IMG/VR virus record: IMGVR_UViG_3300042300_000723
Location: 1 to 37,105 of that record
DNA length: 37,105 nucleotides
Source of the DNA: a virus
Reading direction: 5' to 3' (one strand)
The translations under genes were made by a program, and so were the position numbers. Below the pieces are notes generated by a model that was not told the DNA's origin, did no database searches, and saw only the letters and a list, made by a program, of their open reading frames with translations. Shown here in pieces: positions 1 through 6,360 of this stretch. How positions within the stretch are numbered: position 1 is the stretch's first letter; each line of letters opens with the position of its first letter.

Positions 1-121
1 GGCCCGTGACCAGATCATGTTCGGGCCGGACGATGACAACGCCACCCATGTGTTCAACCAGGCACGGGTGGTGTTGAATGTGCTGAAGGATGTCGAACAG
101 AAACAGGTGGTTCCTTTTTAA
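1..121 (+). CDS. 3' end of an unknown protein (cut by window edge)
   Basis: An open frame runs in from the left edge (codons from position 2) and ends at a TAA at 119-121. The 39 visible residues end in VEKDQ-like polar sequence and the tail KQVVPF; the rest is outside the window. The stop codon abuts the strong AAGGAGG ribosome site of the next gene, so the two are probably co-transcribed. The tail carries no motif I recognise. Its polar, alternating character and the immediate hand-over to the ATPase gene make real coding likely. Confidence 0.6.
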   Translation, partial: ARDQIMFGPDDDNATHVFNQARVVLNVLKDVEQKQVVPF

Positions 122-132
122 GGAGGTGAGTG

Positions 133-1236
133 ATGAGCCAGTGGTTTGACGTTGATCGGGATGGTCTGGCTGCAATCCTGGAGCGGCGCGGCAAGTCGTT
201 CGCCATCGCCGAGCTGGTCAGCAACGCATGGGACAGCGGCACCGACAGGGTGGCCATCACCATGACGCCCGTAGATGGTCGGCCCGCGGTGGACATCTCG
301 GTGGAGGATTGGGGCGAGGGATTCGATGACCTTGCACACTCCTACACCATGTTCGCCAAGTCTCGCCGAGCTGGGGATGCGGAGAAGCGCGGACGCTTTT
401 GCCTGGGCGAGAAACTGGTACTGGCCATCTGCTCCAGTGCGTCCATTGTTAGCACCAGCGGTGGCATTGTCTTCGACGGCGGCGAGCGCAGGAAGACTCG
501 CGCCAACCGCGAAGTCGGGACGCTATTCCAGGCGTGCATGAAGATGACGCGCAGCGAGTACGAGGATGCGGTGGATTTCCTGCGCCGCACTATCCCGCCT
601 GTTGAAACCACCCTTAACGGCGAGGCCATACGACGCGGCGATTCACTGTGCCGATTCTCATGCCGCCTGCCTACGGAGATTGCCGACCCCGATGGCAACC
701 TGCGCCGCACCATGCGAACGTGCGACGTTGAGGTGTACGACGGCTCGGATGGTGGCGAGATCCTTGAACTTGGCGTTCCTGTTGTTGAGTGCGACATGCC
801 GTACCGTGTCAATGTGCTTCAGAAAATCCCTCTGAACATGGACAGGGACAATGTCACGCCGGCATTCTTGAAAGCCTTGCAGGCCGAGGTGCTGAACCAC
901 ATGCACAACACACTCACAAGCGAGCAAGCATGCGAGGCGTGGGTTGCCGAGGCAGGGGCCGATGCCCGAGCCACAACCGAGGCCGTGTCCAGCGTGGTGC
1001 GCCAGCGGTTCGGCGAGCGTGCCGTGATCGCGGTGCCCGGTGACCCTCTGGCCAACGCGCAAGCCGAAGCCAGCGGCTACACCGTGGTTCATGGTGGTGC
1101 AATGAGCAGCGGCATGTGGGCCAACGTCCGCAAGGGCAATACCCTGCTGCCTTCCAGTAGGGTCTTCCCAACACCGAGCGCCGAGCAGTTGTCGAAGTCT
1201 GCCTCGCAGGGCGCATGCCCGACGTGCGGGCGGTGA
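133..1236 (+). CDS. GHKL-type ATPase, phage rIIA-like
   Basis: The first 100 residues carry the Bergerat ATP-binding fold: N-box E27-LVSNAWD-34, G1 box DWGEGF (59-64) and G2-like box GRFCLG (87-92). This is the arrangement of phage rIIA-like proteins, MutL, Hsp90 and histidine kinases; no kinase His domain is present. The middle (about 120-260) resembles a transducer-like domain and is not assignable by eye. The C-terminus ends in CPTCGR, half of a zinc knuckle. The ATG at 133 follows AGGAGG by six bases; the in-frame GTG at 130 sits too close to it. T4 rIIA acts in exclusion and membrane events, but that role here is only an analogy. Confidence 0.75.
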   Translation: MSQWFDVDRDGLAAILERRGKSFAIAELVSNAWDSGTDRVAITMTPVDGRPAVDISVEDWGEGFDDLAHSYTMFAKSRRAGDAEKRGRFCLGEKLVLAICSSASIVSTSGGIVFDGGERRKTRANREVGTLFQACMKMTRSEYEDAVDFLRRTIPPVETTLNGEAIRRGDSLCRFSCRLPTEIADPDGNLRRTMRTCDVEVYDGSDGGEILELGVPVVECDMPYRVNVLQKIPLNMDRDNVTPAFLKALQAEVLNHMHNTLTSEQACEAWVAEAGADARATTEAVSSVVRQRFGERAVIAVPGDPLANAQAEASGYTVVHGGAMSSGMWANVRKGNTLLPSSRVFPTPSAEQLSKSASQGACPTCGR

Positions 1237-1266
1237 TCGATTGTTTCCACAGCCAGGAGGTAGCCG

Positions 1267-1500
1267 ATGTCCCGAAGTGATCCTAAGACCTGGGCCTACC
1301 GTGGCCGGGTGATCGAAGAGGACTTTGAGAGTTGGGCTGATCGGTCCAAGGAAATCTTTCTGAAGACACGGACGGGCTACATCATCCGTGCCCACAACTA
1401 CACGGATGCGAATGATGGGCCGTTTGTTCCTGGGAAATATCGCACGCTGGCGGAGGCGAAGCGAGGGGTGGATGAAGTTCTAACAGAAGGGGTGTGGTGA
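1267..1500 (+). CDS. Small unknown protein, 77 aa
   Basis: The ATG is preceded by AGGAGGT at a good distance, which fixes the start. The product is polar with many aromatic residues (TWAYRGRVIEEDF near the start, GPFVPGKYRTLAEAKRGVDEVL near the end). The last part reads like a short strand followed by a helix. There is no signal peptide or membrane segment. Its TGA overlaps the ATG of the next gene as TGATG, implying coupled translation. No family is recognised. Confidence 0.65.
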   Translation: MSRSDPKTWAYRGRVIEEDFESWADRSKEIFLKTRTGYIIRAHNYTDANDGPFVPGKYRTLAEAKRGVDEVLTEGVW

Positions 1501-1862
1501 TGACTGACATTGAAGTGATGCAGTGGTTCTTTGACTTGGAGAAGGTGGCTTCCGGATTCAACTGGCCGGTCAATGCGTCCGGCATGGCCGAATCCAAGCG
1601 CGGGCTTGACGCCGCAGTGCAGGCCAAGTCGCCTGCCGACGATGTCCTGGCTGCGTACAAGCGGTTCGCAGCGACCATCGGGCCAACGGCCATGAGCCTG
1701 CTGCTTCAGTCCGATGACGCCTTCCCGGAGGTCAACCACTCGGGCAAGCCGACGCCACCCAGCGATGGTGCCGTCACGTTGTATGTCGATCCTGACGGCA
1801 AGCGTGTGCTTGCCAAGTCTACCAATGTCTGGGGTGCCGCCCCGGAACTGTCTGTCTGCTAG
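1500..1862 (+). CDS. Unknown protein, 120 aa
   Basis: It starts at the ATG sharing a base with the TGA of the preceding gene; two in-frame GTG codons just upstream are possible alternatives. The protein is mostly helical in appearance in its first 70 residues (FFDLEKVASGFNW, DDVLAAYKRFAATIG). It then has a proline-rich turn and a short strand-like end (VTLYVDPDGKRVLAKS). No catalytic motif, signal or membrane segment is seen. Position suggests an accessory product of the ATPase operon. Confidence 0.6.
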   Translation: MTDIEVMQWFFDLEKVASGFNWPVNASGMAESKRGLDAAVQAKSPADDVLAAYKRFAATIGPTAMSLLLQSDDAFPEVNHSGKPTPPSDGAVTLYVDPDGKRVLAKSTNVWGAAPELSVC

Positions 1863-1871
1863 GAGTCTCTC

Positions 1872-1985
1872 ATGTACAGGGATGTACTAAGGCTGCTTCA
1901 CATCCTGGCAACTGCCATCCTCGTCCTGTTGGCGGGGAGGTTGCAGGATATCTGTTGGCATATACTACTGGAGGTTCGCAAGTGA
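1872..1985 (+). CDS. Possible 37-aa membrane microprotein
   Basis: A short frame begins at ATG 1872, a few bases after GGAGTCTC, and ends at TGA 1983-1985. The product has a short basic N-terminus (MYRDVLR) followed by a hydrophobic helix, LLHILATAILVLLAG, then a mixed tail. This is a plausible single-pass inner-membrane protein. Its stop overlaps a GTG start of another hydrophobic microprotein. Length is the main weakness; support is the ribosome site, the transmembrane pattern and the tight spacing. Confidence 0.45.
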   Translation: MYRDVLRLLHILATAILVLLAGRLQDICWHILLEVRK

Positions 1986-2056
1986 GTCCGGTCGCTGATT
2001 TCATGGTCGGTTGCGTCATCATCTTCTTCCTTGGCTGGTGGTCTAGCTCGCAATGA
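1982..2056 (+). CDS. Possible 24-aa membrane microprotein
   Basis: A GTG at 1982 lies seven bases after GGAGG (1970-1974) and overlaps the stop of the microprotein before it as GTGA. The 24 residues are dominated by the stretch FMVGCVIIFFLGWW, enough for one membrane pass. Its TGA overlaps the ATG of the serine recombinase as ATGA. The chain of start/stop overlaps argues that translation really passes through here, if only to couple the recombinase to upstream translation. Confidence 0.35.
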   Translation: MSPVADFMVGCVIIFFLGWWSSSQ

Positions 2057-2823
2057 TTCATCTATACGCTCGGGTATCTACGGACAAGCAGGAGAACGGC
2101 CGGGAGGCGCAGACCAAGCGGCTCCTGGACTGGGTTACTGACAAGGAGCATCGGCTGTGGGTGGACGAGGATGTCTCCGCCTACAACGTGCGACTCCACG
2201 CCCGGCCGTTCGGGAAGCAGATGTACGACGCCTTGCAGGCAGGCGACACGGTGGTCATCACCAAGATCGACCGTGCCTTCCGCCGGATGTATGACTTCGC
2301 CGTCACCCGCGAGCAGTGGGAGAAGCTCGGCGTCACCCTGGTCATCTTGGACCTGCCGTCCAATCTCTCGGGCCCGCACGGCAAGTTCTTCCTGTCCGTA
2401 GTGGTGGCAGCCGGCGAGCTGGAGTCCGACATGCACGGCCAGCGGAAGCGGGAGGTCTACGCCTACAAGCGCAACAGCGGCCTACCCTATGGTCCGCTTC
2501 GCCCCTATGGCTGGTCAGTGCGGAAGACCAAGGCTGGCCTGGAGTGGGAGCCTGACGAGCAGGAGCAGGCTGTCTGCCACCGTGCCCTGGCCATGCGAGA
2601 GGAAGGCAAGAGCCTATACCAGATTGCTATCGCCCTGATGGACGATGGCGTGCGGAAGCCGCGGAGGAAGAAGGGCTGTTCCGATTACTACCACGTAAAG
2701 GATGTTCACCTGATGGCCCGCGCGGCGAAAGCCGGATTTCCAAGGCTTCCGCGAGACGAGCTGCGAGGGCCCGGCTACGAACAGAGGCTAGCCGCAATGA
2801 AATCCGGTGGTCGGCCGCTATAG
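2053..2823 (+). CDS. Serine recombinase (resolvase/invertase family)
   Basis: The N-terminus YARVSTDKQ places the catalytic serine at residue 9 and the conserved Arg at 7. The KIDRAFRRMYDF segment (about 74-85) matches the TxxDRLxR region of resolvases, and residues 110-140 form the E-helix region. Residues 150-215 resemble the start of a recombinase domain (PYGWSVRK, EEGKSLYQIAIALMDDGVRKPRR), followed by a short basic tail. At 256 aa it is larger than Tn3 resolvases and much smaller than large serine integrases. It probably catalyses site-specific inversion, resolution or integration. Its last 197 bases are antisense to the end of the sigma-like gene. Confidence 0.88.
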   Translation: MIHLYARVSTDKQENGREAQTKRLLDWVTDKEHRLWVDEDVSAYNVRLHARPFGKQMYDALQAGDTVVITKIDRAFRRMYDFAVTREQWEKLGVTLVILDLPSNLSGPHGKFFLSVVVAAGELESDMHGQRKREVYAYKRNSGLPYGPLRPYGWSVRKTKAGLEWEPDEQEQAVCHRALAMREEGKSLYQIAIALMDDGVRKPRRKKGCSDYYHVKDVHLMARAAKAGFPRLPRDELRGPGYEQRLAAMKSGGRPL

Positions 2824-3241
2824 TCCGCAGCGTGTGGCCATTCTGGAAACGATCCGTGGCCAGGTCGGCGTCGGGGCCGAGGTCATCGATGGCCATCTGC
2901 AAATAGTCCGGCGACTCAATGACCGGGAGCAAATCGCTGGCTTCCTCCAGGCTGATCTTCCAGTCGGCGGGCTGGCGGTTCTGCTTGCGGATCCACTTGT
3001 ACATGGCGTTCATGCACGCCCGTGCGAAGTACGCCTTGGGGTACGGCAGCTTGGTCTTGTCGTACGTGCGGGCTGCCTTTGTCAGGGCCAGGAATCCCTC
3101 GGCCTCTAGGTCAGGCAGCAGCACAGACTTCTGCCAGCCTGGCCGGGCTTTCAGAAAGAACTTCGCCAGCATCCGAGCTAGCGGGATGTACTCAATGACG
3201 AGTGTCTGTCGATGCTTTGAGAGCCGCGATCTCTTTTTCAT
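2627..3241 (-). CDS. Sigma-70-like RNA polymerase sigma factor
   Basis: Residues 16-90 read as sigma region 2: a first helix IEYIPLARMLAKFF, then LPDLEAEGFLALTKAARTYD, then PKAYFARACMNAMYKWIRKQNR, matching the DLxQEGxxGLxxAxxxFD pattern. Residues 137-168 (HTLRTIAADHRIS...VRSRALAARLAE) look like the region 4 helix-turn-helix. It should direct RNA polymerase to phage promoters, possibly those of the virion block. ATG 3241 is chosen because it gives a basic N-terminus; it overlaps the upstream gene by 50 bases. The region 4 part lies opposite the last codons of the serine recombinase. It is the last gene of the leftward block. Confidence 0.75.
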   Translation of the reverse strand: MKKRSRLSKHRQTLVIEYIPLARMLAKFFLKARPGWQKSVLLPDLEAEGFLALTKAARTYDKTKLPYPKAYFARACMNAMYKWIRKQNRQPADWKISLEEASDLLPVIESPDYLQMAIDDLGPDADLATDRFQNGHTLRTIAADHRISLRLASVRSRALAARLAEALEIRLSPRGPSGEHPLRGSNRNSPSSSAASARHRPSGR

Positions 3242-3416
3242 GCTCGTCCAGTCTGTCCTCATGTTCCGCCAGTGCTTCGCGGAGTTCCTGCACCATCTCG
3301 GGCAGGCTCTCCACCGCATTGGCAATCACCGCCACCTTGGCGTGGATAGAGAACGCCCACGGTATCACCGCTGCTACGGCGCTCATCACCACCAGCCACA
3401 TCTCCACCTCAGACAT
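3192..3416 (-). CDS. Small membrane protein with coiled coil (holin/spanin-like?)
   Basis: The ATG at 3416 follows GGAGGA by seven bases. The 74-aa product has a hydrophobic segment at about residues 6-24 (MWLVVMSAVAAVIPWAF). A charged heptad-like helix follows at about 40-68 (LPEMVQELREALAEHEDRLDEHEKEIAALKA). One membrane anchor plus a coiled coil fits small phage lysis or superinfection proteins, but no family signature is visible. Its neighbours include other small membrane or exported proteins, consistent with a lysis cassette. Confidence 0.65.
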   Translation of the reverse strand: MSEVEMWLVVMSAVAAVIPWAFSIHAKVAVIANAVESLPEMVQELREALAEHEDRLDEHEKEIAALKASTDTRH

Positions 3417-3633
3417 CGCTGCTCCTCCGAATCATGGACACCAACATGAGCCCAGCGTAGGGATGCAACTGCCCCTCTTCGACATGCAGTTTGATCATCC
3501 GGACGGCTCGGTCTGATTCTTCGGGGGGAAACTGATAGATGTGCGTGTGTCCATCCAGTGTGGCGATGAGTCGATGAGTGCGTCGAACGCCTGACTCCGA
3601 ATGGCCTTCATGTCCTTCCGATCCAAAATCCAT
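3409..3633 (-). CDS. Unknown small protein, start uncertain
   Basis: The last 55 residues (DGHTHIYQFPPEESDRAVRMIKLH..., ending SMIRRSSDV) have good coding character, and the stop region supplies the ribosome site of the next gene. The start is unclear. ATG 3633 lacks a ribosome site and lies deep inside the preceding gene, which overlaps it by 139 bases in another frame. A non-ATG start nearer 3560 would reduce the overlap. No family or membrane segment is recognised. Confidence 0.4.
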   Translation of the reverse strand: MDFGSEGHEGHSESGVRRTHRLIATLDGHTHIYQFPPEESDRAVRMIKLHVEEGQLHPYAGLMLVSMIRRSSDV

Positions 3634-3875
3634 TTGGCGATCCAGTTGCTGACGAGCGAGATGAGGACAGGCAGGACGAAGATGATGAAGAAGCTGCCGC
3701 ATTCCGGGTTGGCCTTGAGGTAGGTTTCCTTAATGCGGCGGCGATACTCCCGCATAGAAACCGCCCCATCCGGCACCACCAGCAGGCCCACAAGTGCCAC
3801 CTCTCTGGCATGCCTACTGATTCCCCGGGCACCGGATTCGTACAGGCACTGATCGGCTACCTCGGTGGCAAGCAT
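3495..3875 (-). CDS. Membrane protein, 126 aa
   Basis: The product begins MLATEVADQCLYESGARG and contains one strong membrane segment near residues 62-85 (GSFFIIFVLPVLISLVSNWIAKWIL), followed by a short basic stretch. The ATG at 3875 overlaps the end of the upstream Cys-rich gene by 19 bases; a TTG at 3941 would extend the protein by 22 residues. It could be a holin or a single-pass accessory protein. No motif decides between these. It lies between a Cys-rich exported protein and other small genes near the end of the operon. Confidence 0.6.
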   Translation of the reverse strand: MLATEVADQCLYESGARGISRHAREVALVGLLVVPDGAVSMREYRRRIKETYLKANPECGSFFIIFVLPVLISLVSNWIAKWILDRKDMKAIRSQAFDALIDSSPHWMDTRTSISFPPKNQTEPSG

Positions 3876-4135
3876 TTCCCATCCACGCACTTGAGGACTG
3901 ACGGCGGGTGAACCACCGCCCCCTTGGTCTTGCACTTGCAATCAGGCGGGCAAGGGCAGGGGGTAGAGTGGCCGTCGCCGTGGACGATGCGGCCGTTCTT
4001 GCAGGCGCCGCAGCATTGCTTGCTCGGGCCCGGGAACTCCTGAGTATGCAGCACATACGCTGCTTCGACCGCCACCCTGGCTGTCATGTCAGCCGGCGAG
4101 AAGAACGACAGGATCCAGAGCAGGAGACTAGCCAT
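3857..4135 (-). CDS. Cys-rich exported protein, 92 aa
   Basis: It begins with a hydrophobic signal-like segment (MASLLLWILSFFSPA). A domain with nine cysteines follows, arranged CCxxC ... CPCPxxCxC ... CxxxxC. Paired cysteines after a signal peptide suggest disulfides in the periplasm or on the outside, or metal binding. Its ATG overlaps the stop of the papain-like protease gene by eight bases (ATGGCTAG), so the two are probably translated together. I do not recognise the family. A lipobox at the signal end is not evident. Confidence 0.65.
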   Translation of the reverse strand: MASLLLWILSFFSPADMTARVAVEAAYVLHTQEFPGPSKQCCGACKNGRIVHGDGHSTPCPCPPDCKCKTKGAVVHPPSVLKCVDGKCLPPR

Positions 4136-5093
4136 GGCGGAGCAGTCCTACGGTTCCGTAGTCAGGCAGTTTCTGCGGCGGGTAGCCGTCGATGGATCCG
4201 TATGCGTAGCAGTCCTCAGCCTCCACACACACGCTCCAGTCCTCTGCCTTAGTCACTATCATCCCTGGCACCCACGCAGGGAGATCCTTGGGCCATTCCT
4301 TCGGCCGCTGATTCCACTGCCCCCAACTGTTTACGATGAAGAACACATCGAACGGCCAGAAGGTCCGAGTAAAGTCCATCCCGACCGTCGCCATTGCGTG
4401 ATTCCAGCCAGGACTAACGCGCTGGTGGATGTGGTCCTTGTTGGGCGATGGCGACCACGCGGCGTACTGGCCGGACATGAGAGCGTAGCCGTTGAACAGT
4501 GCGTCAACAGCATCTGAGATCGTCCTGATCTGCCTAATGATGCCGACCTTGTTAGCCTGGCACAGGTCAAGGACATCTTTAGGCACACCGCCGGCCCGGC
4601 CCCAGCTCGCGCCGATTGCGCCCCTGTACGACGAAAGATCGACTGACGGGTATTTCTGTCGAATCAAGAACCCGTTCTTGTTTTCAAACATCGCAGCCCT
4701 TGCTGGCGACATGCCTGCCCCAGCATGACCCCTGGCCCCGTACGTTGGCTCGGTGGCTCCGCGGTCCATAAAGGATTCCGCCTCGCGTTTCACCAGGATC
4801 TCAACGGCACGGCTTGTGTCTCTTGCGTTCCGGCTTGCATGGGACGTACAGTCCGGCTCGTCCTGCTTCTCTGTGTACGCGCCTGCGTCAAGCGCTCTCA
4901 GGTATGCCCACAGTGCAGCGCGCTGCCCCTTGCCGGAGCCTGCGATATTCGGCTCGGAATAAACAGGCTGCCGCTGCGACTCCGAGAACAGCCCACGCTC
5001 GCGCGGGCTGTTGATGTAGCCCACCATGCCGAGGTTCTGGTAGGCGTTAAGCAACGAGTACGGCGTGTCTAGCTCGCTGTTATCATCCGACAT
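4128..5093 (-). CDS. Papain-like cysteine protease (C1 fold)
   Basis: The four papain catalytic elements occur in order: Gln77 (oxyanion hole), Cys82 in DCTSHAS, His232 in WNHAMATVG, and Asn255 within the diagnostic NSWG. The spacing Q77-C82 is one residue shorter than in papain. About 320 residues fit a C1 catalytic domain with a short N-terminal extension and no long propeptide. No signal peptide is visible, so the enzyme would start in the cytoplasm. Possible jobs are virion protein processing, cleavage of host envelope protein at lysis, or attack on a host factor. It overlaps both neighbours by about ten bases. Confidence 0.82.
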   Translation of the reverse strand: MSDDNSELDTPYSLLNAYQNLGMVGYINSPRERGLFSESQRQPVYSEPNIAGSGKGQRAALWAYLRALDAGAYTEKQDEPDCTSHASRNARDTSRAVEILVKREAESFMDRGATEPTYGARGHAGAGMSPARAAMFENKNGFLIRQKYPSVDLSSYRGAIGASWGRAGGVPKDVLDLCQANKVGIIRQIRTISDAVDALFNGYALMSGQYAAWSPSPNKDHIHQRVSPGWNHAMATVGMDFTRTFWPFDVFFIVNSWGQWNQRPKEWPKDLPAWVPGMIVTKAEDWSVCVEAEDCYAYGSIDGYPPQKLPDYGTVGLLRHG

Positions 5094-5757
5094 GTTCTGC
5101 GCTCACAATGCGTCCAACATCTTGCGGCACTGACAGGTAGTAGATCGCCCTGGCTAGGATGCCGGCGCTGTCCTTGGCCTCTCCAAGGAGGCGGTTGCAG
5201 CCACGGCACAAGACACCCCTCACTGCCCCAGTGCTGTGGCAGTGGTCGATGTGCTTATTGCTCAGGTCTGTGAACGGCTCTTCGCAGATGTCGCACGCCT
5301 CCCTAGCACACATCCGCCGTGCGGTATCCAGCGGCAGCCTGTAAACGGAAGCCCGCGTCCTTGCGCTTGTGCATGGCCGGCACTCAGACCGCAGGCCACC
5401 CTTTCGCTTTGGATCCAGGCAGAACTCACTGGCCGGCTTTGTGATTCCGCAGTCACGGCAAGTCTTCTCGTCAAGCGTTACCGGATATCGTACCGATTCC
5501 TTGCGCGCTGAATGACATTCCTTGCATTCTTTCTGCAATCCAGTCGAATTGCTCTTCGACTTCCAAAATGCGTCCGCCGGCAGCGTTCGCTTGCATGAAC
5601 CGCAAGTCTTCTCATGCACAGGAGCTGGCCTCTGCTTTGCTCTCTGTGCGATGTTTCTGCACTCCTTGCAGGTTGGCTGAAGTGCGCCCCTCACTGGACT
5701 GAAGGCACTGAACAGTTTCCATTGCCGGCACTTATTGCACTGCTTGCGGTCACTCAC
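5083..5757 (-). CDS. Endonuclease VII-type Holliday junction resolvase with three zinc ribbons
   Basis: The C-terminal 75 residues match recombination endonuclease VII: C155xxC158, the HIDHCH core (169-174), GxVRGxLCxxCN (177-188) and a downstream G. The T4 relative cleaves branched DNA before packaging. Before this lie three tandem CxxC...CxxC units of similar layout, at C7/C10/C30/C33, C52/C55/C78/C81 and C100/C103/C126/C129. Each is a probable zinc ribbon for DNA or protein binding. GTG 5757 is chosen because GGAGG lies six bases upstream and the start overlaps the stop of the previous gene; an upstream ATG would bury the ribosome site. Confidence 0.87.
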   Translation of the reverse strand: MSDRKQCNKCRQWKLFSAFSPVRGALQPTCKECRNIAQRAKQRPAPVHEKTCGSCKRTLPADAFWKSKSNSTGLQKECKECHSARKESVRYPVTLDEKTCRDCGITKPASEFCLDPKRKGGLRSECRPCTSARTRASVYRLPLDTARRMCAREACDICEEPFTDLSNKHIDHCHSTGAVRGVLCRGCNRLLGEAKDSAGILARAIYYLSVPQDVGRIVSAEHVG

Positions 5758-6148
5758 ACTGCGCCTCCACGGCCCGCATGCCAGCCACAATCTTCTGTGC
5801 CAGCGCATCGTCTATGGCCACGTTCTCCAGCGGGTAGTGCTTGGCCAGCGTTTCCTCCACGGCCTTCGCCAGGTCGGGGTACTTGCCGACAAAGTCAGTC
5901 CCACCCACGGCCAGCCGCAGAGCGTCTTGGTAGATCGCTCGCCATGCTGCGGTGGTGGTGATCAGCCGGCCTGAGTCCCTGGCCATCACATCACCGAGCG
6001 CTCGGTAGATGGCGTTCACCTTGGCCCGGTCGGTGGAGGGAGCCGACGATAGGGCTGTAGCTACGGGACCAGTTGCGGCTGGCCGTGGGGAACCAACGAA
6101 ACTGGCGACCACCAACACGGCCGCCAATGCGAGAGGGAGGTACTTCAT
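5750..6148 (-). CDS. Exported protein, 132 aa
   Basis: A classical signal peptide is seen: MKYLPLALAAVLVVASFVGS with a likely cleavage site soon after. The mature part is helical and polar (about 45-125), with no cysteines until the penultimate CE. ATG 6148 overlaps the stop of the upstream gene as ATGA, and an SD-like GAGGGAGG lies just before it. The family is not recognised. Its place among small membrane proteins and two proteases suggests an envelope role. Confidence 0.65.
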   Translation of the reverse strand: MKYLPLALAAVLVVASFVGSPRPAATGPVATALSSAPSTDRAKVNAIYRALGDVMARDSGRLITTTAAWRAIYQDALRLAVGGTDFVGKYPDLAKAVEETLAKHYPLENVAIDDALAQKIVAGMRAVEAQCE

Positions 6149-6360
6149 TTGAGCAGGGCCTGGAGAAGGGCGTTGCAGGCGGTCTTCACTTCAGACGCGG
6201 ACGAGGATTCCCGGATGCGGATCACAGCCTCCAGGTGCTGGAGCGTGGCGTCCTTCCTCCGCAGGATTGGCAGAGACAGGGCAGGGAGCTTGGGGATGAC
6301 GAACTGCCACACCAGTGCAGCCCCGAGGGTGGCGACGGCGAGGATCTGAAACTTGGTCAC
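6145..6360 (-). CDS. Small membrane-anchored protein, 71 aa
   Basis: The start is GTG 6360, which overlaps the stop of the protease gene as GTGA. Residues 5-22 (FQILAVATLGAALVWQFV) form one membrane segment, followed by a Pro/Leu-rich linker. A soluble helix makes up the rest (ATLQHLEAVIRIRESSSASEVKTACNAL, split here by the family's usual short loop). It may be a small spanin- or holin-like protein, but nothing confirms that. Translation is coupled on both sides. Confidence 0.6.
   Translation of the reverse strand: MTKFQILAVATLGAALVWQFVIPKLPALSLPILRRKDATLQHLEAVIRIRESSSASEVKTACNALLQALLK

Noticed and set aside
658-1395. Open frame of 245 codons on the - strand
   Set aside because: Antisense to the GHKL ATPase and the following small gene; His/Arg/Gly-rich and without a ribosome site.
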